From positions 1 to 64,000 of the forward strand of contig JANQFV010000035.1 of NCBI GenBank assembly GCA_028277645.1: 64,000 nucleotides of DNA, given 5' to 3'. Below the pieces are notes generated by a model. It was not told where the DNA came from, made no database searches, and saw only the letters and a program-made list of their open reading frames with translations. The stretch's first letter is position 1; each line of letters starts with the position of its first letter. Below, one piece after another: positions 33,337 through 41,860 of this stretch. Origin of the DNA: Phycisphaerae bacterium. GTDB lineage: Bacteria > Planctomycetota > Phycisphaerae > UBA1845 > Fen-1342. The position numbers were made by a program, and so were the translations under genes.

Positions 33337-35250
33337 CTAGCTGCCCGCCGCGCGGGTACGGGTATCCGTCAAGTGCGTATCTTCGTCCCAGGTTCGCTTG
33401 CGGACCACTTCCCACCGAGCACCCTCGGGCCGCAGACTTTGGGCCGCGAGCCAGGCTTCCACATCCGCCCCCACCATCAGCTGCCGATCATCTGCCGTCG
33501 TACTGCCGCGCAGCTCGTGCACCGCCGCATCTTCGGGCAAGCCACCGGCCCGCAGCGCCTTGGCGCCCGCGACCAGCCAGTCGCGTGTCGGCTGCTTGAT
33601 GACGATTCGCCCACCGCGTTTCACCGCCCGCGCTGCGCGTTTCATCAGGCGCAGGGCGGTCTCCGGTGATGTCGCGAACTCATCAGCGAACGTGTCAACC
33701 TCAATGAGCGCGTCTCGCGGACCGCCGAGATCGACAGTCCACGCAGATGCGCCTGCCCACCCCCGTGCCACCTGCTCATCAGGTCCCGCGCCCAAGCCAA
33801 CCAACAACGGCGCACCAGCCATCGCGCTCACCACCGCCCACCGCCCACGCGTCGTCAGACGTGCGTCGAGCAACAACCCCAGCACGGCGGCCGCCACGAG
33901 GAGCAGCACCGCCAGCACGTTCAAATCACGGCCGGCCGCACCCTGCCCCCAGGCAAAGACCGTTAGCAGCCCGCACGCGTATGCACCACTCGTGACACCG
34001 CCGACTTGTGCCAGTGCGGTTTGCACTCGCCCCGTCTCTCGCGCAACTTGAGCCGCGACCGCCGCGATCAGCACAGCCCCTGCACTGGTCGTGGTGCTCA
34101 TCGACAAAAGTGGCAGCCAGGACGGCCCCACCGCGTACGTTGCGTGTCCGAACGCACAGGCAAGGCCCACCAGTCCCAATAGTGGCGCCACTGCGCTGGC
34201 TGGCAAGACCCCGCGACCGTGCAGTCCCCACGCCGCGAAAACGCCGCAGAATGCGCCTATCGCCTGCGCGCTCAGCGTTGTAACGAGCGAGCAGCCCGTC
34301 GCCGACATCGAGCCCGTCACGGACAGTGCCACGCAGAAACCGCCAGTGGCCAACGCAGCGCACCACGGCACAGAAATCGCAGCATCCGCGGCAATGAGTG
34401 TAGCTGGTGCGCGCGCAGCACCGCTACCGCGCCAGGCAACCGCGACGATCGCGGCACACAACGTCGCCAGCAGCGCCGTTACGCCGACCAGCGCACTTTC
34501 CCCCCACAGGGCGCCCAACACGACGCCGACCGCCGAACCGCCGGTCAGCACGATCCACAGCGCCCCGACGTCGTCGCCGGCAGCGCGCACCACGCGTTGC
34601 CAGCCGTGCAGCGCGATCAGCACCGTGCCGCCCAGAATGCCGACGCCACACGACAGCAGCAATCCTGGCAGGACGATCACGGTTTGCGCCAACCACGTCG
34701 GCCAAATGAAGCTCCGGGTCAGAAACGCGCGCCAGGTCTCGAGTAAACCCGCGTAGACCACCAACGCCCCCAATGCCAGCGCAACCACCAGCAGGAGCGC
34801 ACCAACGAGTGACGCCGCGAATTCGAAATCCACTGCTGGTGGTGCTTTCTCACGCGACCCACTGATACCGGCCTGACGCAGGAGCTGATGCCGTATCACG
34901 CACCGCGGCAGCCACAGGCCGAGTGCCAATCCGCCGCACAGCGCAGCACCGCCCAGCGTCAACGCCACCCCTTCGCCGACGACGTGAAATCGCAGCTCCG
35001 CCAACACGCATAACACGCCGCTGCCTGCGCCCAGCGCAAACAGCCCGGCACATGCATACACCTGTCGCAGCGACTTCGCGTCACGCACCGGGCGCGGCAG
35101 CGGCGATCCGCTCGATGTGCCCGCCGTTCGTCGTCGAACGTCGCCCGACGGTGCACCGACGTCGCGCACGGCAGCACGCCGCTCGCCGCGCCGCTTACCA
35201 GACGCGTGTCGTCGTCGCCGCGGCAAAGTGCCTCCTTCCGCCTTCGTCAA
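33337..35250 (-). CDS. Polytopic membrane protein with degenerate spermidine-synthase-like C terminus
   Basis: The 637-residue reading frame has a basic N terminus, about 12 hydrophobic spans (roughly residues 65-480), and a soluble tail of about 150 residues. The tail (TSPETALRLMKRAARAVKRG, then GRIVIKQPT) looks like the end of a spermidine-synthase/methyltransferase fold attached to an MFS-like domain. No glycine-rich SAM loop of the usual type is visible, so activity is doubtful. The start is uncertain: TTG 35250 overlaps birA by 56 bases, another TTG about 35226 lies just after AGGAGG, and GTG 35169 avoids the overlap. The product is low in recognisable motifs. Confidence 0.6.
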   Translation of the reverse strand: MTKAEGGTLPRRRRHASGKRRGERRAAVRDVGAPSGDVRRRTAGTSSGSPLPRPVRDAKSLRQVYACAGLFALGAGSGVLCVLAELRFHVVGEGVALTLGGAALCGGLALGLWLPRCVIRHQLLRQAGISGSREKAPPAVDFEFAASLVGALLLVVALALGALVVYAGLLETWRAFLTRSFIWPTWLAQTVIVLPGLLLSCGVGILGGTVLIALHGWQRVVRAAGDDVGALWIVLTGGSAVGVVLGALWGESALVGVTALLATLCAAIVAVAWRGSGAARAPATLIAADAAISVPWCAALATGGFCVALSVTGSMSATGCSLVTTLSAQAIGAFCGVFAAWGLHGRGVLPASAVAPLLGLVGLACAFGHATYAVGPSWLPLLSMSTTTSAGAVLIAAVAAQVARETGRVQTALAQVGGVTSGAYACGLLTVFAWGQGAAGRDLNVLAVLLLVAAAVLGLLLDARLTTRGRWAVVSAMAGAPLLVGLGAGPDEQVARGWAGASAWTVDLGGPRDALIEVDTFADEFATSPETALRLMKRAARAVKRGGRIVIKQPTRDWLVAGAKALRAGGLPEDAAVHELRGSTTADDRQLMVGADVEAWLAAQSLRPEGARWEVVRKRTWDEDTHLTDTRTRAAGS

Positions 35251-35998
35251 GTTGCACGATCAGGTCCCCCTCGACTGACACATCAACGGCCGTGCCCGCG
35301 AACTCACGGCCATCGTGCTGCAAGGTCACACGTGTGCCGAAGTCCCCACAACGACCGCGCCAGGTTCGCCGCGCTATCTCCCAGCCTTTCTCGTCGTGTG
35401 TAGCAACATTGATCCAGCGGTCCAGACACTCCAACAGCGCTGCCACCACCGCAGCGCGGTCTACCGGATGCGCACTGGCGACATCGAGCGAGGTCGCCTT
35501 GTCCCGCAAATCCGCGTCGAAGTGCCCGGGTTGCTGCCAGCAGTTCACGCCGATCCCGAGCACGATCGCGCAGCTCGAACCGCGGCTCTCCAATCCGGTC
35601 GTTTCAGCGAGCACGCCGCCGACCTTTCGTCCCTCGATGATCACGTCGTTAGGCCAGCGCACGAGCGGGCTCAATCCAAGCTGGGCAACCGCGTCATGCG
35701 CCGCCAGTGCCCCCAGCAGCGCAGCGCCTGCAACAATTGGCGATTCCGGCGCCTCGTGCAACAGCACACTCAGCAAGATCGACGCCCCGCGCGGCGACTC
35801 CCAGCGCCGCCCCCACCGCCCACGTCCCAAACTCTGATATTCCGCCCACACAACCGTTCCGTCCGGCAGGTCCACCGCGTGCTCGAGCAGGTACGTGCTC
35901 GTGCTGTCCAGTGTCTCGAAGACGAGCGTGTGTGCCCCGAGTCGCCGCAACGGGCCGCGCGGAAACAGATCGTCAGCGGTGAGCGGACGCTGTGTCAT
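35195..35998 (-). CDS. birA: Biotin--[acetyl-CoA-carboxylase] ligase
   Basis: The 267-residue enzyme lacks the N-terminal DNA-binding domain, so it is a class I ligase that cannot repress. Motifs: SLGRGRWGRRWESPRGASIL (biotinyl-AMP loop GRGRxGR), LVRWPNDVIIEGRKVGGVL (RWPND), and GIGVNCWQQPG. The C-terminal SH3-like domain ends VQLDEGGRRHFAAAT. ATG 35998 lies two bases after the xylB stop, so translation is probably coupled. It activates biotin and attaches it to carboxylase subunits in the cytoplasm. Confidence 0.92.
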   Translation of the reverse strand: MTQRPLTADDLFPRGPLRRLGAHTLVFETLDSTSTYLLEHAVDLPDGTVVWAEYQSLGRGRWGRRWESPRGASILLSVLLHEAPESPIVAGAALLGALAAHDAVAQLGLSPLVRWPNDVIIEGRKVGGVLAETTGLESRGSSCAIVLGIGVNCWQQPGHFDADLRDKATSLDVASAHPVDRAAVVAALLECLDRWINVATHDEKGWEIARRTWRGRCGDFGTRVTLQHDGREFAGTAVDVSVEGDLIVQLDEGGRRHFAAATTTRVW

Positions 35999-36000
35999 TC

Positions 36001-37527
36001 TCACGGCTTCCGTCGATACAGCGGTTCGAGCGATTCGTACGTCGCTCGCATCCAGGCCGCGATGGCCGCGTAGCGGCGCGTGTTGGCCTTGCGCGGCCGG
36101 TACGTCTCTTTCACATGAATCGCCATCCGTGTGGCTTCCACAATGTTCTTGAACGCGCCAGCCCCGACTGCGCCCAACAGCGCCGCCCCCAGCGCCGAGC
36201 CTTCCGCGGATGCGAGCGCGACGCAGCGCACACCGTAGACGTCCGCCTGCAGTTGTCGCCACCATGTGTTGCGCGCGCCACCACCCGCCAGGCGCACCTC
36301 GCGCACCGGGACGCCCGCCGCGCGCACCAGTTCGATCTGCCGCCCCATGCCGAGCGTAATGCCCTCCAACACCGCGCGAACGAACTGCCCGCGCGTATCG
36401 GCGCGCGTCGCACCAACGAACGCGCCGCGTGCGTGCGGATGCGGATAGGGACAGCGCTCGCCTGTCAGATACGGATGGAAGACCACGCCTGCGTCGCCCG
36501 GTGCCTTCGCCGCGTCGCGAATCATCTCCGCGTAGATCGCTTCGCGGGCATCGTCGTTGGCTGCCCGAGCCAGGCAGTCTGCATAGAACACTTCCCGCGC
36601 CCACTGGAGACTTCCGCCCGCCGACAACATACACCCGAACACACACCACTTACCGGGCACCGCGTGACAGAACGACTGCAACAGCCCTTCGTCGTTCACG
36701 ACCGGCTCATCGCTGTGCGCGAACACAACCCCGCTCGTACCCAGTGTCGCCGACAATACCCCACGTCGCACGACGCCCGTGCCGATCGCCGCCGCTGGCT
36801 GATCGCCGGCACCCGCCACCACCGGCGTGCCGGCTCGCAGTCCCGTCGCCCGCGCGGCCGCGCGCGTTACCTCACCCACCACCGTACTGGACTCGTACGC
36901 CGACGGGAGAACTGCACGGTCCAACTCCAGGCGTTCCAGTAGCTCGTCCGACCACTCGCGGCGAGCGACATCAAACAGCAGCGTCCCCGACGCGTCGCTC
37001 ACGTCGGTGACCTTCTGTCCGGCCAATTTCAGTGTGACGAAATCCTTAGGTAGCAGCACAGTGCGCAACCGCCGGAACAAACCCCGCCGGTGCTTGCGCA
37101 GCCACAGGATCTTCGGTGCCGTGAACCCCGTCAGTGCCGCATTGCGAGCCAACTTGATAAGAGCATTCGGTCCGCCGGCGCGCGCTTCGATCTCGCGACA
37201 CTCGTCCGCTGTGCGCTGATCGTTCCACAGCAGCGCGTCGCAGAGCACCGCATCGTGGCTGTCCAGAAATACTGAGCCATGCATCTGTCCCGACAGGCCG
37301 ACGCCACCGACGGCGTCGCCGCGCACGCGGGCCTTGCGCAGCACGGCCTTCGTCGCTCGACACACTGAGCGCCACCAGTCCGCTGGTCGCTGCTCCGACC
37401 AGCCCGGGCGCGGCGAAAATGTCGGGTGCGGTGCCATGGCCGTCGCGCGCACTCTTCCCCGCGCGCTAATCAGCAGTGCCTTCGTACCGCTGGTTCCGAG
37501 GTCGATTCCAACGTAGTAGCGGGCCAT
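36001..37527 (-). CDS. xylB: Xylulokinase (FGGY family)
   Basis: The 508-residue protein starts at ATG 37527. GGAG lies seven bases upstream; a GTG six bases earlier would sit on the ribosome site. Motifs: YYVGIDLGTSGTKALLI, GLSGQMHGSVFLD, the catalytic Asp region LLWNDQRTADEC, and GGGARNTWWRQLQADVYGV near the C terminus. The enzyme phosphorylates D-xylulose for the pentose phosphate pathway. No xylose isomerase or xylose transporter is adjacent. It lies between tsaD and birA in a co-directional run. Confidence 0.9.
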   Translation of the reverse strand: MARYYVGIDLGTSGTKALLISARGRVRATAMAPHPTFSPRPGWSEQRPADWWRSVCRATKAVLRKARVRGDAVGGVGLSGQMHGSVFLDSHDAVLCDALLWNDQRTADECREIEARAGGPNALIKLARNAALTGFTAPKILWLRKHRRGLFRRLRTVLLPKDFVTLKLAGQKVTDVSDASGTLLFDVARREWSDELLERLELDRAVLPSAYESSTVVGEVTRAAARATGLRAGTPVVAGAGDQPAAAIGTGVVRRGVLSATLGTSGVVFAHSDEPVVNDEGLLQSFCHAVPGKWCVFGCMLSAGGSLQWAREVFYADCLARAANDDAREAIYAEMIRDAAKAPGDAGVVFHPYLTGERCPYPHPHARGAFVGATRADTRGQFVRAVLEGITLGMGRQIELVRAAGVPVREVRLAGGGARNTWWRQLQADVYGVRCVALASAEGSALGAALLGAVGAGAFKNIVEATRMAIHVKETYRPRKANTRRYAAIAAWMRATYESLEPLYRRKP

Positions 37528-37636
37528 GCTCACACTCCGCCGTTGCCGCGTTCGTTGACGTCGCGATTATGCCCGCGCCGGAGCCAAGGGGAAAGCGTGA
37601 AGAAGGAGCACGGCGCGGACGCCTCGGCGAGACGTG

Positions 37637-38701
37637 CTACTTGCGACGCTGCTTTTTGGGTTTCGGCCGTCGCAGCCCGCCGTGGACCTCCAGCCGCAGG
37701 TCGCCGAACCGCCCGGCTTGCGCCAACTGATAACCCAACGCCCCGATCATGGCGGCGTTGTCCGTGCAGTACTTCATCGGCGTCAGGTGCAGGCGCAGGC
37801 CCGCTTGGTCGCAAGCGGCCTGTAAATCGCGGCGCAGCGCTGAGTTGGCCGCGACGCCACCACCCACGACGACACTTTGTACGCCCGTCCGCCGCGCGGC
37901 CGCGATCGTCTTCGCCACCAGCGTGTCCACGAGCGCCGCCTGAAAGCTCGCTACGATCGTCGCGATGTCCGCTTTGCTCAGGTGGTCGAGCTCGCCGTAC
38001 TTACGGCCTTTGCCGTGGACGTGATACAGCACCGCCGTCTTGAGGCCGCTGAACGAGAAGTTGGAGTGCGGCTCGCGAATCCACGTACGCGGGAAGTCGA
38101 TCGCCTTCGGATCTCCATCTTTCGCAACGCGATCAATGACCGGCCCGCCTGGATAGCCCAGTTCCAATAGCGCTGCGACCTTGTCGAACGCCTCGCCCGC
38201 CGCGTCATCGACGGTTTGTCCCAGCAGTTCGATATCCAGGTAATCGCGCACCAAATACAGCGATGTGTGTCCACCGCTGACCACCAGCGCGATAGCCGGC
38301 CACGGCGGCTCGTCGGTGACCAGTGCCGCACTCGTCGCGTGGGCCGCAATATGATCGACCGGAATCAGCGGTAGGCCACGGATCAACGACAGCGTCTTCG
38401 CCGCCGTCACGCCGATCAGCAGTGAACCGACCAGACCGGGGCCCGCGGTTACTGCAATCGCGTCGAGGTCATCGTACGTCATCTCGGACTGCGCGAGCGT
38501 CTCCTCGATGATCGGACAGACGTTCTGAATGTGCGCCCGGGCGGCGATCTCCGGGACGATTCCGCCATACTTCGCGTGCAGCTTGACCTGCGACGACACA
38601 ACGTTGGCGCGCACATCGCGCCCGTCCACGATCACGGCCGCGGATGTTTCATCGCAGGAGGTTTCTAGAGCCAATATCGTGCGCACGCTCGCAGGCACCA
38701 T
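37637..38701 (-). CDS. tsaD: tRNA N6-adenosine threonylcarbamoyltransferase TsaD
   Basis: The 354-residue protein has all hallmarks: LALETSCDETSAAVI, KLHAKYGGIVPEIAARAH, AVTAGPGLVGSLLIG, the metal site HIAAH in PVDHIAAH, LVVSGGHTSLYL, GGGVAANSALRR and CTDNAAMIGALG. It transfers threonylcarbamoyl to A37 of ANN-decoding tRNAs with TsaB/TsaE. ATG 38701 has no ribosome site and almost touches an inverted repeat; GTG at codon 6 is an alternative start. TsaB and TsaE are not in the window. Confidence 0.95.
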   Translation of the reverse strand: MVPASVRTILALETSCDETSAAVIVDGRDVRANVVSSQVKLHAKYGGIVPEIAARAHIQNVCPIIEETLAQSEMTYDDLDAIAVTAGPGLVGSLLIGVTAAKTLSLIRGLPLIPVDHIAAHATSAALVTDEPPWPAIALVVSGGHTSLYLVRDYLDIELLGQTVDDAAGEAFDKVAALLELGYPGGPVIDRVAKDGDPKAIDFPRTWIREPHSNFSFSGLKTAVLYHVHGKGRKYGELDHLSKADIATIVASFQAALVDTLVAKTIAAARRTGVQSVVVGGGVAANSALRRDLQAACDQAGLRLHLTPMKYCTDNAAMIGALGYQLAQAGRFGDLRLEVHGGLRRPKPKKQRRK

Positions 38702-38705
38702 GAAA

Positions 38706-38812
38706 AGTGAGAAGGTGAGAAAGTGACAAGGTTACAAACCCGGGCATCGAACGCCGACTGGCGAACGAGCGCAGTTGTGACCTTGTCACGTTGTTACTTT
38801 GTTACTTCGTCA
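38706..38812. repeat. Long imperfect inverted repeat between tsaD and the MDR gene
   Basis: The left arm (38706-38737, containing AAGTGACAAGGTTACAA) is nearly the reverse complement of the start of the right arm (38775-38791, TTGTGACCTTGTCACGT). The right arm continues as short GTTAC/GTCAC units with a period of 7-9 bases and overlaps the stop codon of the MDR gene. It is AT-richer than its surroundings and resembles a mobile or REP-like palindrome. Confidence 0.6.
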
Positions 38813-39820
38813 CTCCAGTTCTATGACCAGTTTGCCGAAATGCGTCGCCGCTTCCATCGTCTTGAACGCCGCCGGCAGTTGCTCGAAGCCGAACCGCTGA
38901 CCGATCACCGGCTCGATCTTGTGCTGCTCGATGAAGCTGATCATATCCTCGAAGGCCTTGCGCGAATCCACCAGAATGCCGTGAATCTGAAGCCGTTTCA
39001 TCAGGATCAGTCCGGTGGTCACGTTGCCCGCCAGACCGGTCAAGGCGCCGAGCAGAGCGATCTTTCCGCCGGCGCGGGTCGCCTTCATCGATTGGTCCAG
39101 CGTGCCGGGGCCGCCGTTCTCCACGACCACGTCGACGCCCAAGCCGTCGCTGCATTCGAGCGCGGTCTGTTCCCATTTCGGCGTCGTCTTGTAGTTGATT
39201 GCGCACGCCGCCCCAAGCTGCTTCGCGCGGGCGAGCTTCTCATCACTGCTCGACGTGACGATCACCTTCGCCCCCAACGCCCGCCCGAACTGCACGGCGA
39301 AGATCGACACGCCGCCGGTCCCGAGCGTCAGAATCGTGTCGCCGGCCTGCACATTGCCGACGGTAACCAGCGCCGACCACGCGGTCAGCGCCGCGATCGG
39401 CAGCGTCGCGGCCTGTGCGAAGTCGTAGTTTTCCGGCAGCGGTACGACAGCTTCGGCCGGCAGAATAACCTTCTCAGCCGCCAGCCCCGCGCGTGGCAGG
39501 CCCAGCGTCGTGCCAGCGTACTCCTGCTTGAACGGACCGTCGATCCAGCCGGAGACAAAGTGCGACACGACGCGGTCACCCGGCTTTATGCGCGTCACGC
39601 CTTCACCCACCGTCGCCACAACGCCCGCGCCGTCGCTGATCGGCACCGCGGGCAGCTTGAGCTTCGGGTTGTACTGCCCGGTCACGACGAGATAGTCGCG
39701 ATAGTTCAAGCTGAGTGCTTTGACGTCGACCAGCACTTTGCCCGGCCCCAGCGCGGGTGTCTCCACTTCGTCCAACCGGAGATGCTCCAGCCCGAAATCA
39801 TGAAACCGAAACGCACGCAT
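38810..39820 (-). CDS. Zinc-independent MDR-family NAD(P)H quinone/alkenal reductase-like protein
   Basis: The 336-residue medium-chain dehydrogenase/reductase has the GroES-like part (ALSLNYRDYLVVTGQY, GAGVVATVGEGVTRIKPGDR) and a Rossmann domain (GDTILTLGTGGVSIFAVQFG). The catalytic-zinc motif GHE is absent, and so is the structural-zinc Cys loop. The protein therefore belongs with quinone oxidoreductase-type reductases, not zinc alcohol dehydrogenases. The substrate cannot be told. It is divergent from recQ across about 114 bases. Confidence 0.85.
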   Translation of the reverse strand: MRAFRFHDFGLEHLRLDEVETPALGPGKVLVDVKALSLNYRDYLVVTGQYNPKLKLPAVPISDGAGVVATVGEGVTRIKPGDRVVSHFVSGWIDGPFKQEYAGTTLGLPRAGLAAEKVILPAEAVVPLPENYDFAQAATLPIAALTAWSALVTVGNVQAGDTILTLGTGGVSIFAVQFGRALGAKVIVTSSSDEKLARAKQLGAACAINYKTTPKWEQTALECSDGLGVDVVVENGGPGTLDQSMKATRAGGKIALLGALTGLAGNVTTGLILMKRLQIHGILVDSRKAFEDMISFIEQHKIEPVIGQRFGFEQLPAAFKTMEAATHFGKLVIELE

Positions 39821-39934
39821 CAGGCAACTCCTTCCGATCGTCGCCAGCGGCTACTTTCGATCGTAGGCCCGCGAGTGTCAACGCCGGGCGAAGACCGGTG
39901 GTCTTGAACACAGCAATTCGCTAGCATTTGCCCC

Positions 39935-41836
39935 ATGATGGCGGGCTCCACATTGCGCAACCACACCGACCGCGTTAGGGCCGCGGTCAAGCGCTACTGG
40001 GGCTACGATGCACTCCGCCCGCTCCAGGCTGAAGCCATCGACGCCGGGCTGGCAAATCGCGACTCACTCGTCGTGCTGCCCACCGGCGGCGGCAAGTCGC
40101 TCTGCTACCAAGTCCCGCCCGCGGTCGCCAGCCGGACCGACATCGTCGTCTCGCCGCTGATCTCGCTGATGAAGGACCAGATCGACGGACTGCGGCAGTG
40201 CGGCTATCCCGCCGCGGCGCTGCACAGCGGCATCCCGACGGACGCGCAGGCCGATATTGCGAACGCTGCGGCCGCGGGGAAGCTGCACCTGCTGTTCGTC
40301 TCGCCCGAACGGCTCGTGACGCCGGGTTTCCATCAGTTGCTCGAACGCGTTTCGGTCCGCGCGTTTGCGATCGACGAGGCGCACTGTATCAGCCACTGGG
40401 GCCACGACTTTCGCCCGGAATATCGGCAGCTCGCGTTTCTCAAAGAGCGCTTTCCGAACGCGAGCGTACACGCCTACACCGCCACCGCGACCGAGCGCGT
40501 GCGCCAGGACATCGTCGCGCAACTGCGCCTGAACAACCCCACGATTCTCGTGGGCCGTTTCGACCGGCCGAACCTCATCTATCGCGCTATCCCGCGGCTC
40601 GACGGCGACCAACAGATCTTCGAGATCATCCAACGCCACGAACGCCAGGCCGTCATCGTCTACTGCATCACCCGCAAGGAAACCGAGCGGCTGGCGGCAT
40701 TGCTCCAGACTCGTGGCGTACGCGCGGCCTGCTACCACGCGGGCCTCGACAGTGACGTGCGCCGCCACACGCAGGAGCGCTTCTCGCGCGAAGAGCTCGA
40801 CGTCGTGGTGGCGACGGTCGCGTTTGGCATGGGCATCGATCGTAGCGACGTGCGCTGCGTGATCCACGCCGCCCTGCCCAAGTCGATTGAGCACTACCAA
40901 CAGGAGACCGGGCGGGCGGGCCGCGACGGGCTCGAGGCCGAGTGCGTGCTGCTGCACTCGCCCGCGGACGCGATGAAGTGGGAACGGCTCATGCGCCGCG
41001 CCGCGGAGGATCAGATTGGCAACGGCGACGACGCGCTTCGGGCCAGCCTGAAAATGCTCGGTCACATGCGCGGCTTCGCCACCGCACCAATCTGCCGCCA
41101 CAAGCTCCTGACCGAGCACTTCGGACAGACGTATGACCAGGGCTCTTGCTCGGCGTGTGACATCTGCCTGCACGAGAACACGGACGAGGCTGCCGGCGAC
41201 GATGAGAGCTGTGCGATCGCACAGAAGATACTGTCATGCGTCGCGCGTGTGGAGCAGCGCTTCGGTATCGGCCACGTGGTCAAAGTCCTGCTCGGCTCGA
41301 ACGACAAGCGTGTGCGTCAGTTTGGCCACCACGAGCTCAGCACGTACGGTTTACTCAATGATCACGACGAGAAAACGCTCACCAACTTCGTCTACCAGCT
41401 CGTTGAGCAAGGCGTGCTCGACCGCACCGAGACTGATCGGCCGTTGCTCAAGCTCAACGCTGCCTCGTGGGAGGTGCTACGCGACGAGCGTCCCGTGCGA
41501 CTGATTCGCCCGAAGCCACGCGTGGTCAAGGCCACGCAAGTCGAAGCCGCGAGTTGGGCCGACGTCGACCGTGGTCTGTTTGAACAGTTACGACAACTCC
41601 GCCGTCAAATTGCATTCGATCGCAGCGTGCCGGCGTTCGTCATCTTCGGCGACGCCAGCCTCCGCGACATGGCCCGCCGCAAACCGACCAGCCGCGCGGA
41701 TTTCCTCAACATCCACGGCGTGGGTCAGCGCAAGCTGACCGAGTTCGGCGAGCAGTTCATGGGCGTGATTCGTAAGCACGGGGCGCGCGCCGCTCACGCT
41801 GCGGCATCGGAGGAAGGAGCCGACGCGCATACGTAG
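39935..41836 (+). CDS. recQ: ATP-dependent DNA helicase RecQ
   Basis: The 633-residue protein has motif 0 and Walker A (LRPLQAEAIDAGL, LPTGGGKSLCYQ), DEAH box (IDEAHCISHWGHDFRPEYRQ), motif VI (HYQQETGRAGRDGLEAEC), a zinc-binding module (GSCSACDICLHE with an upstream ICRHK Cys), an RQC winged helix (about 415-510), and a C-terminal HRDC domain (FLNIHGVGQRKLTEFGEQF). This is a full-length RecQ that unwinds forked and recombining DNA. ATG 39935 or 39938 are equivalent; no clear ribosome site. The next gene, another helicase, starts 24 bases after its stop. Confidence 0.95.
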   Translation: MMAGSTLRNHTDRVRAAVKRYWGYDALRPLQAEAIDAGLANRDSLVVLPTGGGKSLCYQVPPAVASRTDIVVSPLISLMKDQIDGLRQCGYPAAALHSGIPTDAQADIANAAAAGKLHLLFVSPERLVTPGFHQLLERVSVRAFAIDEAHCISHWGHDFRPEYRQLAFLKERFPNASVHAYTATATERVRQDIVAQLRLNNPTILVGRFDRPNLIYRAIPRLDGDQQIFEIIQRHERQAVIVYCITRKETERLAALLQTRGVRAACYHAGLDSDVRRHTQERFSREELDVVVATVAFGMGIDRSDVRCVIHAALPKSIEHYQQETGRAGRDGLEAECVLLHSPADAMKWERLMRRAAEDQIGNGDDALRASLKMLGHMRGFATAPICRHKLLTEHFGQTYDQGSCSACDICLHENTDEAAGDDESCAIAQKILSCVARVEQRFGIGHVVKVLLGSNDKRVRQFGHHELSTYGLLNDHDEKTLTNFVYQLVEQGVLDRTETDRPLLKLNAASWEVLRDERPVRLIRPKPRVVKATQVEAASWADVDRGLFEQLRQLRRQIAFDRSVPAFVIFGDASLRDMARRKPTSRADFLNIHGVGQRKLTEFGEQFMGVIRKHGARAAHAAASEEGADAHT

Positions 41837-41860
41837 TACATATCCGCTATCCTGCCTCGC

